From: Fidelibacterota bacterium
GTDB taxonomy: Bacteria > Fidelibacterota > UBA8477 > JABMPR01
Direction of reading: 5' to 3'
NCBI GenBank assembly: GCA_016784025.1
Contig: JADHVL010000008.1
Coordinates: 62,001-126,000, forward strand
DNA length: 64,000 nucleotides
Numbering within the stretch: the first letter of the stretch is position 1; each line of letters begins with the position of its first letter. The notes under the pieces were generated by a model. The model was not told the DNA's origin. It made no database searches and saw only the letters and a list, made by a program, of their open reading frames with translations. Below are positions 1 to 8,537 of this stretch, in pieces. A program made the translations under genes and the position numbers.

Positions 1-355
1 ATCCAGAGATGCGATTGATCAGATCTGCCTGAGCGATCCCATGCAGTTTCCCGTGGAGTGTCAAGTTCTCCATCAATGTTAGCGATTGTTCAAAACGGCT
101 GTCCTGAGACATGTAGCCAATCTGGTGGCGAATTTGATTCTGTCTGGCCCCCAGATTGAGACCGTTGATATAGCCAGAGCCCAGTGTAGGGGCACACAAA
201 GTTGCAATCACTCTCAGCAAAGTTGACTTGCCTGAACCTGTTGTCCCAATCAGAGCATGGATATGCCCTTTTTCAACACCCAGGGTCACGTTATTTAAGG
301 CTGACTTCTCATCATATTTCTTGATGATATTTCTCAGCGTAATTGAAACGGCCAT
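1..355 (-). CDS. ABC transporter ATP-binding protein (3' end outside window)
   Basis: ATPase subunit that would power an ABC transporter at the inner membrane. About 118 residues are visible, and the C-terminal part with the signature motif and Walker B lies beyond the window edge. It shows an A-loop Tyr (about residue 14), Walker A GTTGSGKST (37-45) and a Q-loop in YMSQD (Gln84). The Q-loop context resembles the ABC-2 (CcmA/YbhF-like) exporter class more than an oligopeptide importer ATPase. The ATG is preceded by a GGGAGAAAAGG ribosome-binding region. It lies 44 bp downstream of the conserved membrane-protein genes on the same strand, so it may be the last visible gene of that operon. The substrate is unknown. 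Confidence 0.9.
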   Translation of the reverse strand, partial: MAVSITLRNIIKKYDEKSALNNVTLGVEKGHIHALIGTTGSGKSTLLRVIATLCAPTLGSGYINGLNLGARQNQIRHQIGYMSQDSRFEQSLTLMENLTLHGKLHGIAQADLINRISG

Positions 356-399
356 ATCAGCCTTTTCTCCCTACAAAAACAATTAAATTACTGTATGGC

Positions 400-1242
400 T
401 TAGCTTGCCACTTTCTTCTCACTTTTAAAGGTCCATACTGCCAACAAAATAACCATCAACAATAGTACCCAGAGGGATGCATAATTATAGGTTGGTCCAC
501 CATAGGAAATGAGATCGGTAAATCGACCAATCAGCAATGAAATACGTCCCATGACTGCAAAACCAAATGAGGCCCCAAAGCTGATCATAAGGAAATAAAT
601 TCCAACTCTAGTTACTTTCCCAAAATTGCCTTTATGCTCCTTGGAGAAATAGAAATATAGCAGCCCGGTGATTGTACCTATCAAAATGATAATATTGTTA
701 ATAATACTGGCATCTGTAAGGCTAAACCAGTCCAAGCCAACGAAAGAAACCGCAGATCCCTTTAGCTGACCCAGCACATTTGAATTTAAAAATGCATAGG
801 CTCTGAGCCCCGCAGCCATTCCAACAGTATAGGCAATACCCAAGCGTGCAAACCAACTCCATTTAGAGACCACACTCAAGAGCATCATCACTCCTAAAAC
901 AAAAGGGATGATGTAAATGAAGTGCGGATGGGTCCCATGTCCCTTATCGATACCACCATCTGGGAAAACGCTTGGTAAAATACTACCAAAAAGGTTGTAA
1001 ATGCCGTACCACGTGCGCATGAAAAAACCAGAAATTGTACCTTCAGGCACTGGCCAAAGTCGACCAAACAGATTTGGTTGGATCTGAGTCCAGAAAAACA
1101 TGGACATCCAGTAACCTGCAGAAACACCCACAAATACATGTTCAGCTATTTTGTAAAAAGGATTGTCTTTATATAAGTAGGAGAATATGCCCAGGGTCAG
1201 AAAAACAGCGACCCATGCTCCAAAAATTTCAGAACCGTTCAT
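400..1242 (-). CDS. Conserved polytopic membrane protein, unknown function
   Basis: 280 residues with about seven hydrophobic segments (roughly 10-26, 34-51, 110-128, 131-150, 178-197, 212-233, 252-270) and almost no soluble domain. The ATG is preceded by a strong AGGAGG, 6 nt away. I do not recognise a named family. The gene follows two other membrane-anchored proteins, a DUF6754 protein, a lipoyl/KOW-like protein and a MutL-family ATPase, all on the same strand with gaps of a few bases or overlaps. It is therefore most likely a structural subunit of one membrane assembly. Function is not inferred beyond that. Confidence 0.85.
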   Translation of the reverse strand: MNGSEIFGAWVAVFLTLGIFSYLYKDNPFYKIAEHVFVGVSAGYWMSMFFWTQIQPNLFGRLWPVPEGTISGFFMRTWYGIYNLFGSILPSVFPDGGIDKGHGTHPHFIYIIPFVLGVMMLLSVVSKWSWFARLGIAYTVGMAAGLRAYAFLNSNVLGQLKGSAVSFVGLDWFSLTDASIINNIIILIGTITGLLYFYFSKEHKGNFGKVTRVGIYFLMISFGASFGFAVMGRISLLIGRFTDLISYGGPTYNYASLWVLLLMVILLAVWTFKSEKKVAS

Positions 1243-1253
1243 TATTCAACCTC

Positions 1254-2099
1254 CTAATATTTCTTGGAACGTCTGCGTTCAACAAAGAACGAGATATTCC
1301 CAAAAATGATGAACCCAACAATAACTATGTGAGCAACCGATTGGGCATCCATGCCACTGGTTCCAATCCCTGCCTGTCCAATGAGCTTTTCATACTCTGC
1401 AGCACCCGGCATCCCACCTAGAATTCCTTTGATCTGACCAGACTGGACATAAGGCATAACTTCATTCACTTGAATCGAGGTTGTACCTGTTCCCATAATG
1501 ACTCCCGTAGGATCAGCAGCATATTGAACCCATTCCACAGTGCCTGGATATCCGGCAGAAGCGGAAAAGAGGTAATCAAAATCAGCAACCTGGTTAATAC
1601 CATTCATCATGGGAATGTCATCAAGAAAATTTCCTTGAGAATCTACCGTATAGACTTTGCGAAAATTACTTACGAGGCCTTTGATAACCGCCTCATTTCC
1701 GGGACGGAAACCCAAAAGTACATAGTCTTCACCATAAACTTTCTGGTATTGATTAACGGCCACTTGTTGTATTGCTTCCATGGCCATGAATTGACCGTCT
1801 GGCCAGAGACAGGTGATGTAAACTTTCACATCCTTCTCGAACAGATGTCTAAGCAAGGCCACTGCCATTGGATGAATTTCAGGTTTAGTGCTAGGACCAT
1901 ATTCAAATGATACCAGCGCCTTGTCCCCCGATTCCAACTTCTCAACTGTATTATAAATAGTCTGAGAGGATACTGTTGGTCGGATAGGTAGATTCAGTGG
2001 AAAGAAAAGAGGTAACATTACCACCAGGGCGATCACCACAAATATATAGCGTCTGTCAAGGCTACCGGCACGAACGATAAAATCTAAGAATTTTTCCAT
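1254..2099 (-). CDS. Membrane-anchored protein of the MutL-DUF6754 locus
   Basis: About 281 residues. A hydrophobic segment near residues 20-37 is followed by a roughly 200-residue soluble domain rich in Gly and hydrophobic beta/alpha segments, then a second hydrophobic segment near the C-terminus ending in a basic tail (ERRRSKKY). The topology is two anchors around one folded domain. An in-frame ATG at 2105 overlaps the upstream stop (ATGA). I prefer the ATG at 2099 because GGAGA lies 6 nt ahead of it but directly abuts the earlier ATG. No catalytic motif is recognisable. Tight coupling to its neighbours suggests a stoichiometric partner in the same complex. Confidence 0.8.
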   Translation of the reverse strand: MEKFLDFIVRAGSLDRRYIFVVIALVVMLPLFFPLNLPIRPTVSSQTIYNTVEKLESGDKALVSFEYGPSTKPEIHPMAVALLRHLFEKDVKVYITCLWPDGQFMAMEAIQQVAVNQYQKVYGEDYVLLGFRPGNEAVIKGLVSNFRKVYTVDSQGNFLDDIPMMNGINQVADFDYLFSASAGYPGTVEWVQYAADPTGVIMGTGTTSIQVNEVMPYVQSGQIKGILGGMPGAAEYEKLIGQAGIGTSGMDAQSVAHIVIVGFIIFGNISFFVERRRSKKY

Positions 2100-2101
2100 G
2101 A

Positions 2102-3130
2102 TCATTCTCCGATATATGATTTTTCAATACCCAGGATATAGCGTATTGAAGTTGCGAATATTCCAAGACCGATACCTATCATGATGGCACGGGCTCCTGC
2201 GACATTGGGGACGTTATAAATCCAATCCTGAAGCACAGGAAGATAAAAGATAGCTGGTTGATCCACAGGCCACCCCGAAATCATTCCTGCAATCGTCACA
2301 ATAAGGAGACCACCTATCACACTGGCAAATGTATATGTGCGATTCTTGAACCATGCATTGACACCTGCAGATAGGCTGAGTACGATAATGTACATAATAA
2401 ACCAGGCAGAGATGTGTCCACCGATGGGTACGCGACCTAGCATGATGATGATACCTGAGATCAACAGTAAAGTGGCTTCAAAATTACGAATCTTGAAGGC
2501 TCGGTAAGAGGCCGAGGCCACAAAGAATGCCAGAAGGGCAAACATCGTTGCCGAGAGTGGTGTGAAAATAAATCTGAACATCCAGTTAAAAAGGGAACCG
2601 CGGGTAGAGATGTGTGAACCCCACTCCGTTGCCCGCATGTTGGCAGTTCCGCCAGCAGCATTGATTCTTGCTACCACCTTATCAGCACCAACTTTAGTGA
2701 AATAAGGTGTATCAATGAGGTATGTGTCCCCTTCAGGCATAGCTATGAGAATATTTTCAGCGCTTTTTTCATCAAGATTGATTTCACTGGCTAAAACGGT
2801 GGCCACTTTCGCCGGATCATCATATTGACTGATCTCAACGTTGTATGACCCCAGCAGGATAAAACCAGCAGTGAATGAAAATGCAAACCCGACGATTGCC
2901 AGGGCTGCATAGGGCCAACCCTTTTGTTTTTTTATAATCTTCAACGCCTGCAATTTCAAGAGGTTCAATGCCCCTAAAAATATGGCGAAACTGGCTAAAA
3001 TATCAAACCACTGGGTCGCATCATCATCAACAAATGATTTGATATTTGGTTCATCAACGAACCAGCCAAAAAGTGTTAGAAATCCAATAAATGCAGCAAT
3101 AGCAATTGGTAATTGTCTTTTCATGAACAT
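2102..3130 (-). CDS. Conserved polytopic membrane protein, unknown function
   Basis: 342 residues. Three hydrophobic segments lie in the first 100 residues, then a soluble stretch of about 75 residues (105-180), then about five more membrane segments to the C-terminus. The ATG at 3130 has GGAGG 6 nt upstream. The stop overlaps the next gene's possible first ATG. I do not recognise a family. The central soluble loop is mildly acidic and could lie on either side of the membrane. Its place between a DUF6754 protein and another anchored protein argues for a shared membrane complex. Confidence 0.82.
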   Translation of the reverse strand: MFMKRQLPIAIAAFIGFLTLFGWFVDEPNIKSFVDDDATQWFDILASFAIFLGALNLLKLQALKIIKKQKGWPYAALAIVGFAFSFTAGFILLGSYNVEISQYDDPAKVATVLASEINLDEKSAENILIAMPEGDTYLIDTPYFTKVGADKVVARINAAGGTANMRATEWGSHISTRGSLFNWMFRFIFTPLSATMFALLAFFVASASYRAFKIRNFEATLLLISGIIIMLGRVPIGGHISAWFIMYIIVLSLSAGVNAWFKNRTYTFASVIGGLLIVTIAGMISGWPVDQPAIFYLPVLQDWIYNVPNVAGARAIMIGIGLGIFATSIRYILGIEKSYIGE

Positions 3131-3140
3131 GAGTAACCTC

Positions 3141-4004
3141 CTATTGCACTGTCAGAAATCCCAGGACATCCCAGGAGATCATGTTCAGATCATGAAAAAA
3201 GTTAAAAAGAGTGGCAAGAAGCATAACAGCGACAGCCATGATTTTCAGATAATCCTGACCCTTAACCCCACCGATCAATTCTGGTTCCTGAGAGAGATAG
3301 GCACTGGCGGCAAAAAACTCTTCACCAATGAGTGTATAATCACAAGCGGTTACAAAGAAAGGAATCTGTGATGGAGAAGCCGTTCCAGCTATCTGGATAG
3401 CTCCAATGGAGTTACCCGTTTCAGCCAATAGCAGGGATTCAGCGTAAAATTTACCCATATACAAACAGGCCGCGGGTTCTTCACGCAGCATAATTCCATT
3501 CACTCCAGCTGCATATGCGAATTGGTCATCAGTGAGATAATGAACCATATCATTATGAAAGAGATCTGGACGACCTTCTAAAAGATAGGATTCGCGACAT
3601 GATTCTCTGGCCGCCTTCATCACGATAGCACGTGAAACCGGAACGTTCAAGCTGGTTTCATAGCGGGCTGTCATCTTGGCCACATGACCGAGAACAACTA
3701 CACCAGCTACTGTTTCAACTTGATCCATATCCATGATTCCAGGAACGTAGAGTACTGGTTTCCCCATTTCGGTGGAACGCCCAACAGCTTCTTCCACGGC
3801 TTTGAGACCGGGAATAGTACGCAGGAAAATCTTCTCACCTCGTTTTGCCATGCGGGTTGAGTAGATCAACACGCCTCCGACAATAAGGATGGACCAAAAC
3901 ATGACACTACGTTCAGAGACAAAAAATGGATGTCCTGCAACCCAGTAAATCATGAATAGTACGAAGATGATGCCGGCAACAGACCAGAATTGTTTATCTT
4001 TCAC
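3141..4004 (-). CDS. DUF6754 family membrane protein
   Basis: 287 residues. Two hydrophobic segments lie at the N-terminus (about 7-25 and 33-48), followed by a long conserved soluble domain (about 60-250) and a final hydrophobic segment (about 262-280). Stretches such as PVLYVPGIMDMD, GNSIGAIQIAGTASPSQIPF and DYTLIGEEFFAASAYLS resemble what I know as DUF6754, a family without assigned function. The start is GTG with GGAGA about 6 nt upstream and overlaps the preceding gene by 11 bp, which suggests translational coupling. The family assignment is from recognition, not from a search. Confidence 0.85.
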   Translation of the reverse strand: MKDKQFWSVAGIIFVLFMIYWVAGHPFFVSERSVMFWSILIVGGVLIYSTRMAKRGEKIFLRTIPGLKAVEEAVGRSTEMGKPVLYVPGIMDMDQVETVAGVVVLGHVAKMTARYETSLNVPVSRAIVMKAARESCRESYLLEGRPDLFHNDMVHYLTDDQFAYAAGVNGIMLREEPAACLYMGKFYAESLLLAETGNSIGAIQIAGTASPSQIPFFVTACDYTLIGEEFFAASAYLSQEPELIGGVKGQDYLKIMAVAVMLLATLFNFFHDLNMISWDVLGFLTVQ

Positions 4005-4323
4005 TGTGCTTCTCCGTTTGTTTGTTTTTATGCTCTATTTCCAGTTGTTCAAGTCTTGAGATCAACAATTCAACGTTACTCGGTTCTTCAAACAACTCGG
4101 CAGCTTTGTAATACCCATCAGCCTTGATAAATGCGCTGATAATAGGACCGAAAAATATCATAGTATGACTACCTAACAAAGCTAAAGGTTTAACCATTTC
4201 CAATGCAAAGATGGCAGGAGTAATAAAACCTGTGTCATATATTCGTTTTGAAATGCGCTCAATGAAGGCCAGGTCTTCAGCTGGCAGGCCTTGTTCAGTC
4301 GGAATTTCCAATTCTTTAATCAA
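3994..4323 (-). CDS. Small protein of the MutL-DUF6754 locus, unknown function
   Basis: 109 residues. The middle is hydrophobic (about 35-65, with Pro and Gly). The C-terminal third is charged and probably helical (LISRLEQLEIEHKNKQTEKH), possibly a short coiled coil. The only start giving the full frame is TTG at 4323, with AGAGGA about 12 nt upstream, so the exact start is uncertain. It overlaps the DUF6754 gene by 11 bp. A gap of about 160 bp with a hairpin separates it from the preceding gene. No family recognised. Confidence 0.7.
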   Translation of the reverse strand: MIKELEIPTEQGLPAEDLAFIERISKRIYDTGFITPAIFALEMVKPLALLGSHTMIFFGPIISAFIKADGYYKAAELFEEPSNVELLISRLEQLEIEHKNKQTEKHSER

Positions 4324-4384
4324 TCTTGTTCAAATTCCTCTCGCAAGTCTCAGCTCTTCGAGCCTGGCTTTGCAGAATCTGGCC

Positions 4385-4425
4385 AAACCAGTTTTCAGGA
4401 GAGCAGAGCGAACCAAAACTGGTTT
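4385..4425. repeat. Perfect 11-bp inverted repeat (intergenic hairpin)
   Basis: AAACCAGTTTT (4385-4395) and its exact reverse complement AAAACTGGTTT (4415-4425) are separated by 19 nt containing GAGAGCAGAGCGAACC. It sits inside the only sizeable gap of the membrane-protein operon (4324-4481). There is no T-run on the transcribed minus strand, so it is more likely a processing or attenuation hairpin, or a dispersed repeat, than a simple terminator. Confidence 0.6.
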
Positions 4426-4481
4426 TTGAAACTTGCTTGATCTCGTATTTACTCGATTGAAAACACGTTTCTGCTTTATTC

Positions 4482-5609
4482 TTAATCAGTTTCTACCATC
4501 TCCAGGTTTGCACGCGGTATGACCATGACTTGATCATCAATTTTAATTTCGGCGACACGTACCATGGTTTCAGATTCCATTTTCTGTAATTCAGGTGGCA
4601 ATGAAACCACGATCCCGATTCTACCAAAGTATGGTGCGCGAATAACTCGTACTAGACTTCCAGCCTGGATACCCTCGTTGATTTGAATGGCATGCACATC
4701 ACCTTTGATGTCTTCAGGATTCAATGGAATGACAATTTCAGGACGAATAACACCAGCTCGAATCTGAGTTGCCCCATTGATAGATGTAAATTTACCATGA
4801 TGCTGCTTGAGCAAATCAAAAGTTCTGGATCCCATTCGAATCTTGCCATATCCTTCTGTGAGGACCAGGGAGGTAACCAGATCCTCAGAGCCAGTAATAG
4901 CCACTCCCAGGGTGTATCCTAGAATCTCTTCCAGATCAAAATAATTGAAGCCACCGACTACAACACCGGCAACCTTCATGCTGAGAGCTTTTTTATAGGC
5001 CGCCAAACTTATAAATGACCCACCTACCAGTACTTTTCCAGCATGTTCGGGTTTAATCATATCTACAGTGAGCTCATCCTCGCGACTATCAGTCACCACA
5101 ACAAGTTCTCCCCTGCTCTCACCGCCAATGCCAAAAATGCCCTGTATAAAGACAGCTTCAGTGTCGATGATCACTCCCTCTTCAAGCACAACTTCAGCCA
5201 CAACGCCTCGGATATAGGCATCTATCTCAACTGGAATGGGCGCATCCCGGAGGACAACCTGTCCTGTGATAGAGGAGATGGATTCAAGAGTACAATTAAT
5301 AGGTGCCATCACTTTGGATTTAAACAGTCCAAAGATTCCTTTGGTTTCTGCAAGCATCTCACCTTTGGTAAATTCAGACCCAACAGGCTTCTGCATCACG
5401 GCTTCTACATCTGTGGGATCAATATTCAATATATTTCCCACATTCAACATCTGTACATTACCTGGCAGATGGGTACGTGCAACAATATCGTCAGGGGTGA
5501 CGGAAGCTCCTGCTTCAACTATCACTTCCCCCTTCAGGGGTAAAATTCTGTCTTTTCTTACTTTGGTTTCGTGAAGGACTTTTAGTCCGGGAGTATACGA
5601 ATGGGCCAT
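4482..5609 (-). CDS. MutL-associated protein with lipoyl-like N-terminus and KOW-like C-terminus
   Basis: 375 residues, soluble. The N-terminal third (about 10-130) alternates short beta segments and Gly turns, as in barrel-sandwich (biotinyl/lipoyl-like) domains, for example LKGEVIVEAGASV and SKVMAPINCTLESIS. The middle (about 150-275) is alpha/beta and Gly-rich (KVAGVVVGGFNYFD). The C-terminal part (about 305-375) has a KOW-like segment around LVRVIRAPYFGRIGIVV. The ATG has GGGAGGAG upstream. Only 3 bp separate it from the MutL-family gene, so the two proteins probably act together. I know of no experimental function, and the domain assignments are by eye. Confidence 0.8.
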   Translation of the reverse strand: MAHSYTPGLKVLHETKVRKDRILPLKGEVIVEAGASVTPDDIVARTHLPGNVQMLNVGNILNIDPTDVEAVMQKPVGSEFTKGEMLAETKGIFGLFKSKVMAPINCTLESISSITGQVVLRDAPIPVEIDAYIRGVVAEVVLEEGVIIDTEAVFIQGIFGIGGESRGELVVVTDSREDELTVDMIKPEHAGKVLVGGSFISLAAYKKALSMKVAGVVVGGFNYFDLEEILGYTLGVAITGSEDLVTSLVLTEGYGKIRMGSRTFDLLKQHHGKFTSINGATQIRAGVIRPEIVIPLNPEDIKGDVHAIQINEGIQAGSLVRVIRAPYFGRIGIVVSLPPELQKMESETMVRVAEIKIDDQVMVIPRANLEMVETD

Positions 5610-5612
5610 GAT

Positions 5613-7454
5613 CTATGCTCCTCCCAGTAATTCAGTGTCCGGATATTCATTGGTAGCTTTGGACCACTTATTCAGATTTTCAATTCGTTTTGATTTCTCG
5701 GTGCTGAGTTCAAAAGGTCTGCCTCGGCCATCAAGAATCAATCCAACGGTTCCACCATAAACTTCCGTCTCAAGCGCCTCACCCCTATCTTTTCCCATAG
5801 TCATATTTTTTGCAGGAGTAAGTTTGGCTTTGATGGGCTGATATGAGGCTGGAATGACGATGATCTCACCTGTCTTCAGTTCAACTTTCTTGATGCCTTC
5901 ACCAGGAATATCAAATTCAGCTGTTAACATTACCGAACCGGGTTTGGGTTTGCCTGCTGGTGCAATACAAGTACCAAGACGGATTAAACAATCCTTCTCA
6001 AATACTTCAACAGCAGCTTTCCGCGCATCTTCAGCCATATCTGCATGTTCGATATTGGCCATGACACCCAATTGTGGCATCATAAAGATTGAATCAACAG
6101 CTAATTGGGTAATTCCTTCAGGCACAAAGGCGTCAATCATCATACGCATGGCCTGTTCTCTACGAGGGGCATGGGATAACACACCACCAGAACCAACCAG
6201 GAGATCCAACTCCATCATATCAACAAGTGTCTCGCCTGAACCGGATTGATCAAAGGCATCTGAAATGGTCCGTTGTGATTGAACACCTTTCAGACTTACA
6301 GCAAATGATTTGTGTTGTATAAATGAAAGGCGCAACGCCTCACGGGCAATGGCCTGTTCAATGATCAATTCTTCAAGCGATTGAGGAACAGTGGTAGGTC
6401 GAATCATCTTGTTACCGATCCGATTGGTAAGCTCACCCTCATCAATATCGATGGGCACCCATCTCAATACATTTTCAAGAGTAGCTTCAGCCAGAACGTT
6501 GCAAACTGAATAGCTCATTCCAAGATTCGCACTTACCGTCCTATTAAATTGTCCTTGAAATACAGAAAAAATATCTGTGGTCGCTCCACCAATATCAACA
6601 CCTACAACAGAAATGTTTTCCTGGCGGGCCACCATCTCAATCAGGGAGCCAACAGCACCAGGTGTGGGCATGATGGGCGCATCAGTCCAGGTCATGAGTT
6701 TTTTATAGCCAGGAGCCTGTGCCATGACATGCTCCATAAAGAGATCATGGATTTTGTCCCTGGCAGGTCCCAGATTTTCTACTTCCAACACCGGTCTAAT
6801 ATTTTCAATGATATCCAGATCTGTAATCTCACCTAAAGTCTCAGCGATATTGTCCTGGGCTTTTTTGTTACCTGCGTATATAACTGGTAATTTATAGTTC
6901 TGACCTAAACGTGGTTTAGGATTGGCAGCAGCCAGGATTTCAGCCAATTCTACAACGTGGGAAACAGTTCCGCCATCGATTCCACCAGATAGCAGGATCA
7001 TATCAGGACGAAGCTGACGAATACGTTCAATTTTTTGGTGAGGAAGTCTTCCATCATTTGATGCCAGCACATCCATCACAATGGAGCCAGCTCCAAGAGC
7101 TGCCCGTTCAGCGCTCTCTCCAGTCATAGCTTTCACAACACCGGCGACCATCATTTGAAGCCCACCACCAGCAGATGAGGTAGACACATAAACATCTACA
7201 CCTGTGTTATCATCTTTCATGGGATGAATAATCTGATCACCATCAAGAATCTTCAAACCTGAGAGCTCTTCAACCTCCATGATGGCATTGAGCACACCTT
7301 TGGTAACGTCTTCAAAAGGGGCTTCCACGGTTGTAGGAGCTTCACCTCTTGTTTTTAATCGATACCCCTGATCTGTCAATTCGATCAGGATAGCCTTGGT
7401 TGTGGTCGAGCCACAATCTGTTGCCAGAATAGTTTTAAGTTTGTTACCAGCCAC
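5613..7454 (-). CDS. MutL/GlmL family ATPase (glutamate mutase L-like)
   Basis: 613 residues. The N-terminus has the ASKHA-type phosphate loop TDCGSTTTKA (about 13-22). Further glycine-rich motifs follow: STSSAGGGLQMMV, LLSGGIDGGTVSH and VVGVDIGGATTDIF (the second phosphate loop). This layout matches the MutL family, whose named member GlmL is encoded with the B12-dependent methylaspartate (glutamate) mutase and is thought to be a mutase chaperone or accessory. No mutase subunit or B12-binding domain is visible here. Instead the gene is followed by the lipoyl/KOW-like protein and several membrane proteins. The start is GTG with GAAGGA upstream. Family membership is firm; the role here is unknown and probably not glutamate mutase assembly. 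Confidence 0.9.
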   Translation of the reverse strand: MAGNKLKTILATDCGSTTTKAILIELTDQGYRLKTRGEAPTTVEAPFEDVTKGVLNAIMEVEELSGLKILDGDQIIHPMKDDNTGVDVYVSTSSAGGGLQMMVAGVVKAMTGESAERAALGAGSIVMDVLASNDGRLPHQKIERIRQLRPDMILLSGGIDGGTVSHVVELAEILAAANPKPRLGQNYKLPVIYAGNKKAQDNIAETLGEITDLDIIENIRPVLEVENLGPARDKIHDLFMEHVMAQAPGYKKLMTWTDAPIMPTPGAVGSLIEMVARQENISVVGVDIGGATTDIFSVFQGQFNRTVSANLGMSYSVCNVLAEATLENVLRWVPIDIDEGELTNRIGNKMIRPTTVPQSLEELIIEQAIAREALRLSFIQHKSFAVSLKGVQSQRTISDAFDQSGSGETLVDMMELDLLVGSGGVLSHAPRREQAMRMMIDAFVPEGITQLAVDSIFMMPQLGVMANIEHADMAEDARKAAVEVFEKDCLIRLGTCIAPAGKPKPGSVMLTAEFDIPGEGIKKVELKTGEIIVIPASYQPIKAKLTPAKNMTMGKDRGEALETEVYGGTVGLILDGRGRPFELSTEKSKRIENLNKWSKATNEYPDTELLGGA

Positions 7455-7502
7455 TATTTCGGTCCTTCATTTAAGATTTGTAAGCTCCGATTATAGAGCG
7501 AT

Positions 7503-8537
7503 TTATTGCTTCAGACGAGGATCCAATGCATCTCGTAAACCCTCACCCACAAGATTGTACACCGTCACGGTAATAAAAATTGCCAGGCCGGGAAATGTGG
7601 TCAACCACCAACCGGTAGGTAGCGTATCCCGGGCACTACTAAGTAATGACCCCCAGGTTGCCTGTTCTGGTGGTGCACCAAAACCAAGAAAACTGAGACC
7701 AGACTCAATCAGAATTGCAGCTGCCACACCAAAGGTTGCAGTAACCAGCACGGGTGTCAAAGTATTGGGTAAGACGTGCCTGAAAATAGTACGGAAGTCC
7801 CTATAACCCAGCGCTTTAGCAGCAACCACGTAATCTTCATTCTTAACTTTCAAAAATTCACCCCGAGTGAAACGAGCGACCCCCGTCCAGCCAGTCAGTC
7901 CCAAAATTATCATAATATTTAAAATGGACTGGGTCTCCATCACGGCCACAATGGTAATGATAAGAAACATTCGAGGAAAGGTAATCATTATTTCAATCAT
8001 TCTTTGAATAACAATATCAATGATGCCACCATAGAAGCCAGCCAGAGCTCCCAGAATGACTCCAATAAAAACATAAATAGCCACAGCTACAAAGCCCACC
8101 AATAAGCTCACCCGGGCACCATGAATCATCTGCGACAAGACATCTCGGCCTAATTCGTCAGTTCCAAATATATGTGCTCGGCTGGGTGGCTGTAGTTTTA
8201 CCTGAAGATTGTACTCTGTTGAGGAGTAAGGGATTACTGGATAAATGGCCCAGTCACCTTCTCCATACTTATCCTCTAAAATTTTGAACTGCTGACTCTT
8301 GAAGGCATCCTGCCAATTCAAGCCAAACCACCGAACACCATATTCCCGAAAAACTGGAAAGTAGGTGCTTCCCTGATATCTCATCACAATTGGCTTGTCA
8401 TTTGCCAGGAAATCTGCAAAGATAAAGACGAATAGGAGCACATATATGACATGCAGAGATAATACCGCCAGCTTGTTCTTGCGAAACTGAGAGCCGACGA
8501 TCTGTGAATAGGTGCGAGCTGGTGCCATCTCTGACAT
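7503..8537 (-). CDS. Oligopeptide/dipeptide-type ABC transporter permease (OppC/DppC-like)
   Basis: 344-residue inner-membrane permease of a peptide-class ABC importer. One N-terminal membrane segment (about 23-45) is followed by a periplasmic loop of roughly 85 residues. The permease core then starts near GTDELGRDVLSQMIHGARVS, the hallmark of OppC-type subunits. The cytoplasmic EAA loop is around AAKALGYRDFRTIFRHVLPN. The N-terminal loop is longer than in typical DppC (about 300 residues). Its ATG shares one base with the stop of the partner permease (TAATG), implying coupled translation and equal stoichiometry. No cognate ATPase gene is adjacent. Confidence 0.93.
   Translation of the reverse strand: MSEMAPARTYSQIVGSQFRKNKLAVLSLHVIYVLLFVFIFADFLANDKPIVMRYQGSTYFPVFREYGVRWFGLNWQDAFKSQQFKILEDKYGEGDWAIYPVIPYSSTEYNLQVKLQPPSRAHIFGTDELGRDVLSQMIHGARVSLLVGFVAVAIYVFIGVILGALAGFYGGIIDIVIQRMIEIMITFPRMFLIITIVAVMETQSILNIMIILGLTGWTGVARFTRGEFLKVKNEDYVVAAKALGYRDFRTIFRHVLPNTLTPVLVTATFGVAAAILIESGLSFLGFGAPPEQATWGSLLSSARDTLPTGWWLTTFPGLAIFITVTVYNLVGEGLRDALDPRLKQ

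Noticed and set aside
5043..5543. 166-codon plus-strand frame opposite the lipoyl/KOW-like gene
   Set aside because: Composition (many His, Asn, Phe) is typical of a shadow frame, and it lies within a convincing operon gene on the other strand.
5613..7454. Reading the MutL protein as DNA mismatch repair MutL
   Set aside because: The sequence has ASKHA-type phosphate loops and GlmL-like length and lacks the GHKL ATPase motifs of mismatch-repair MutL; the shared name is a coincidence.
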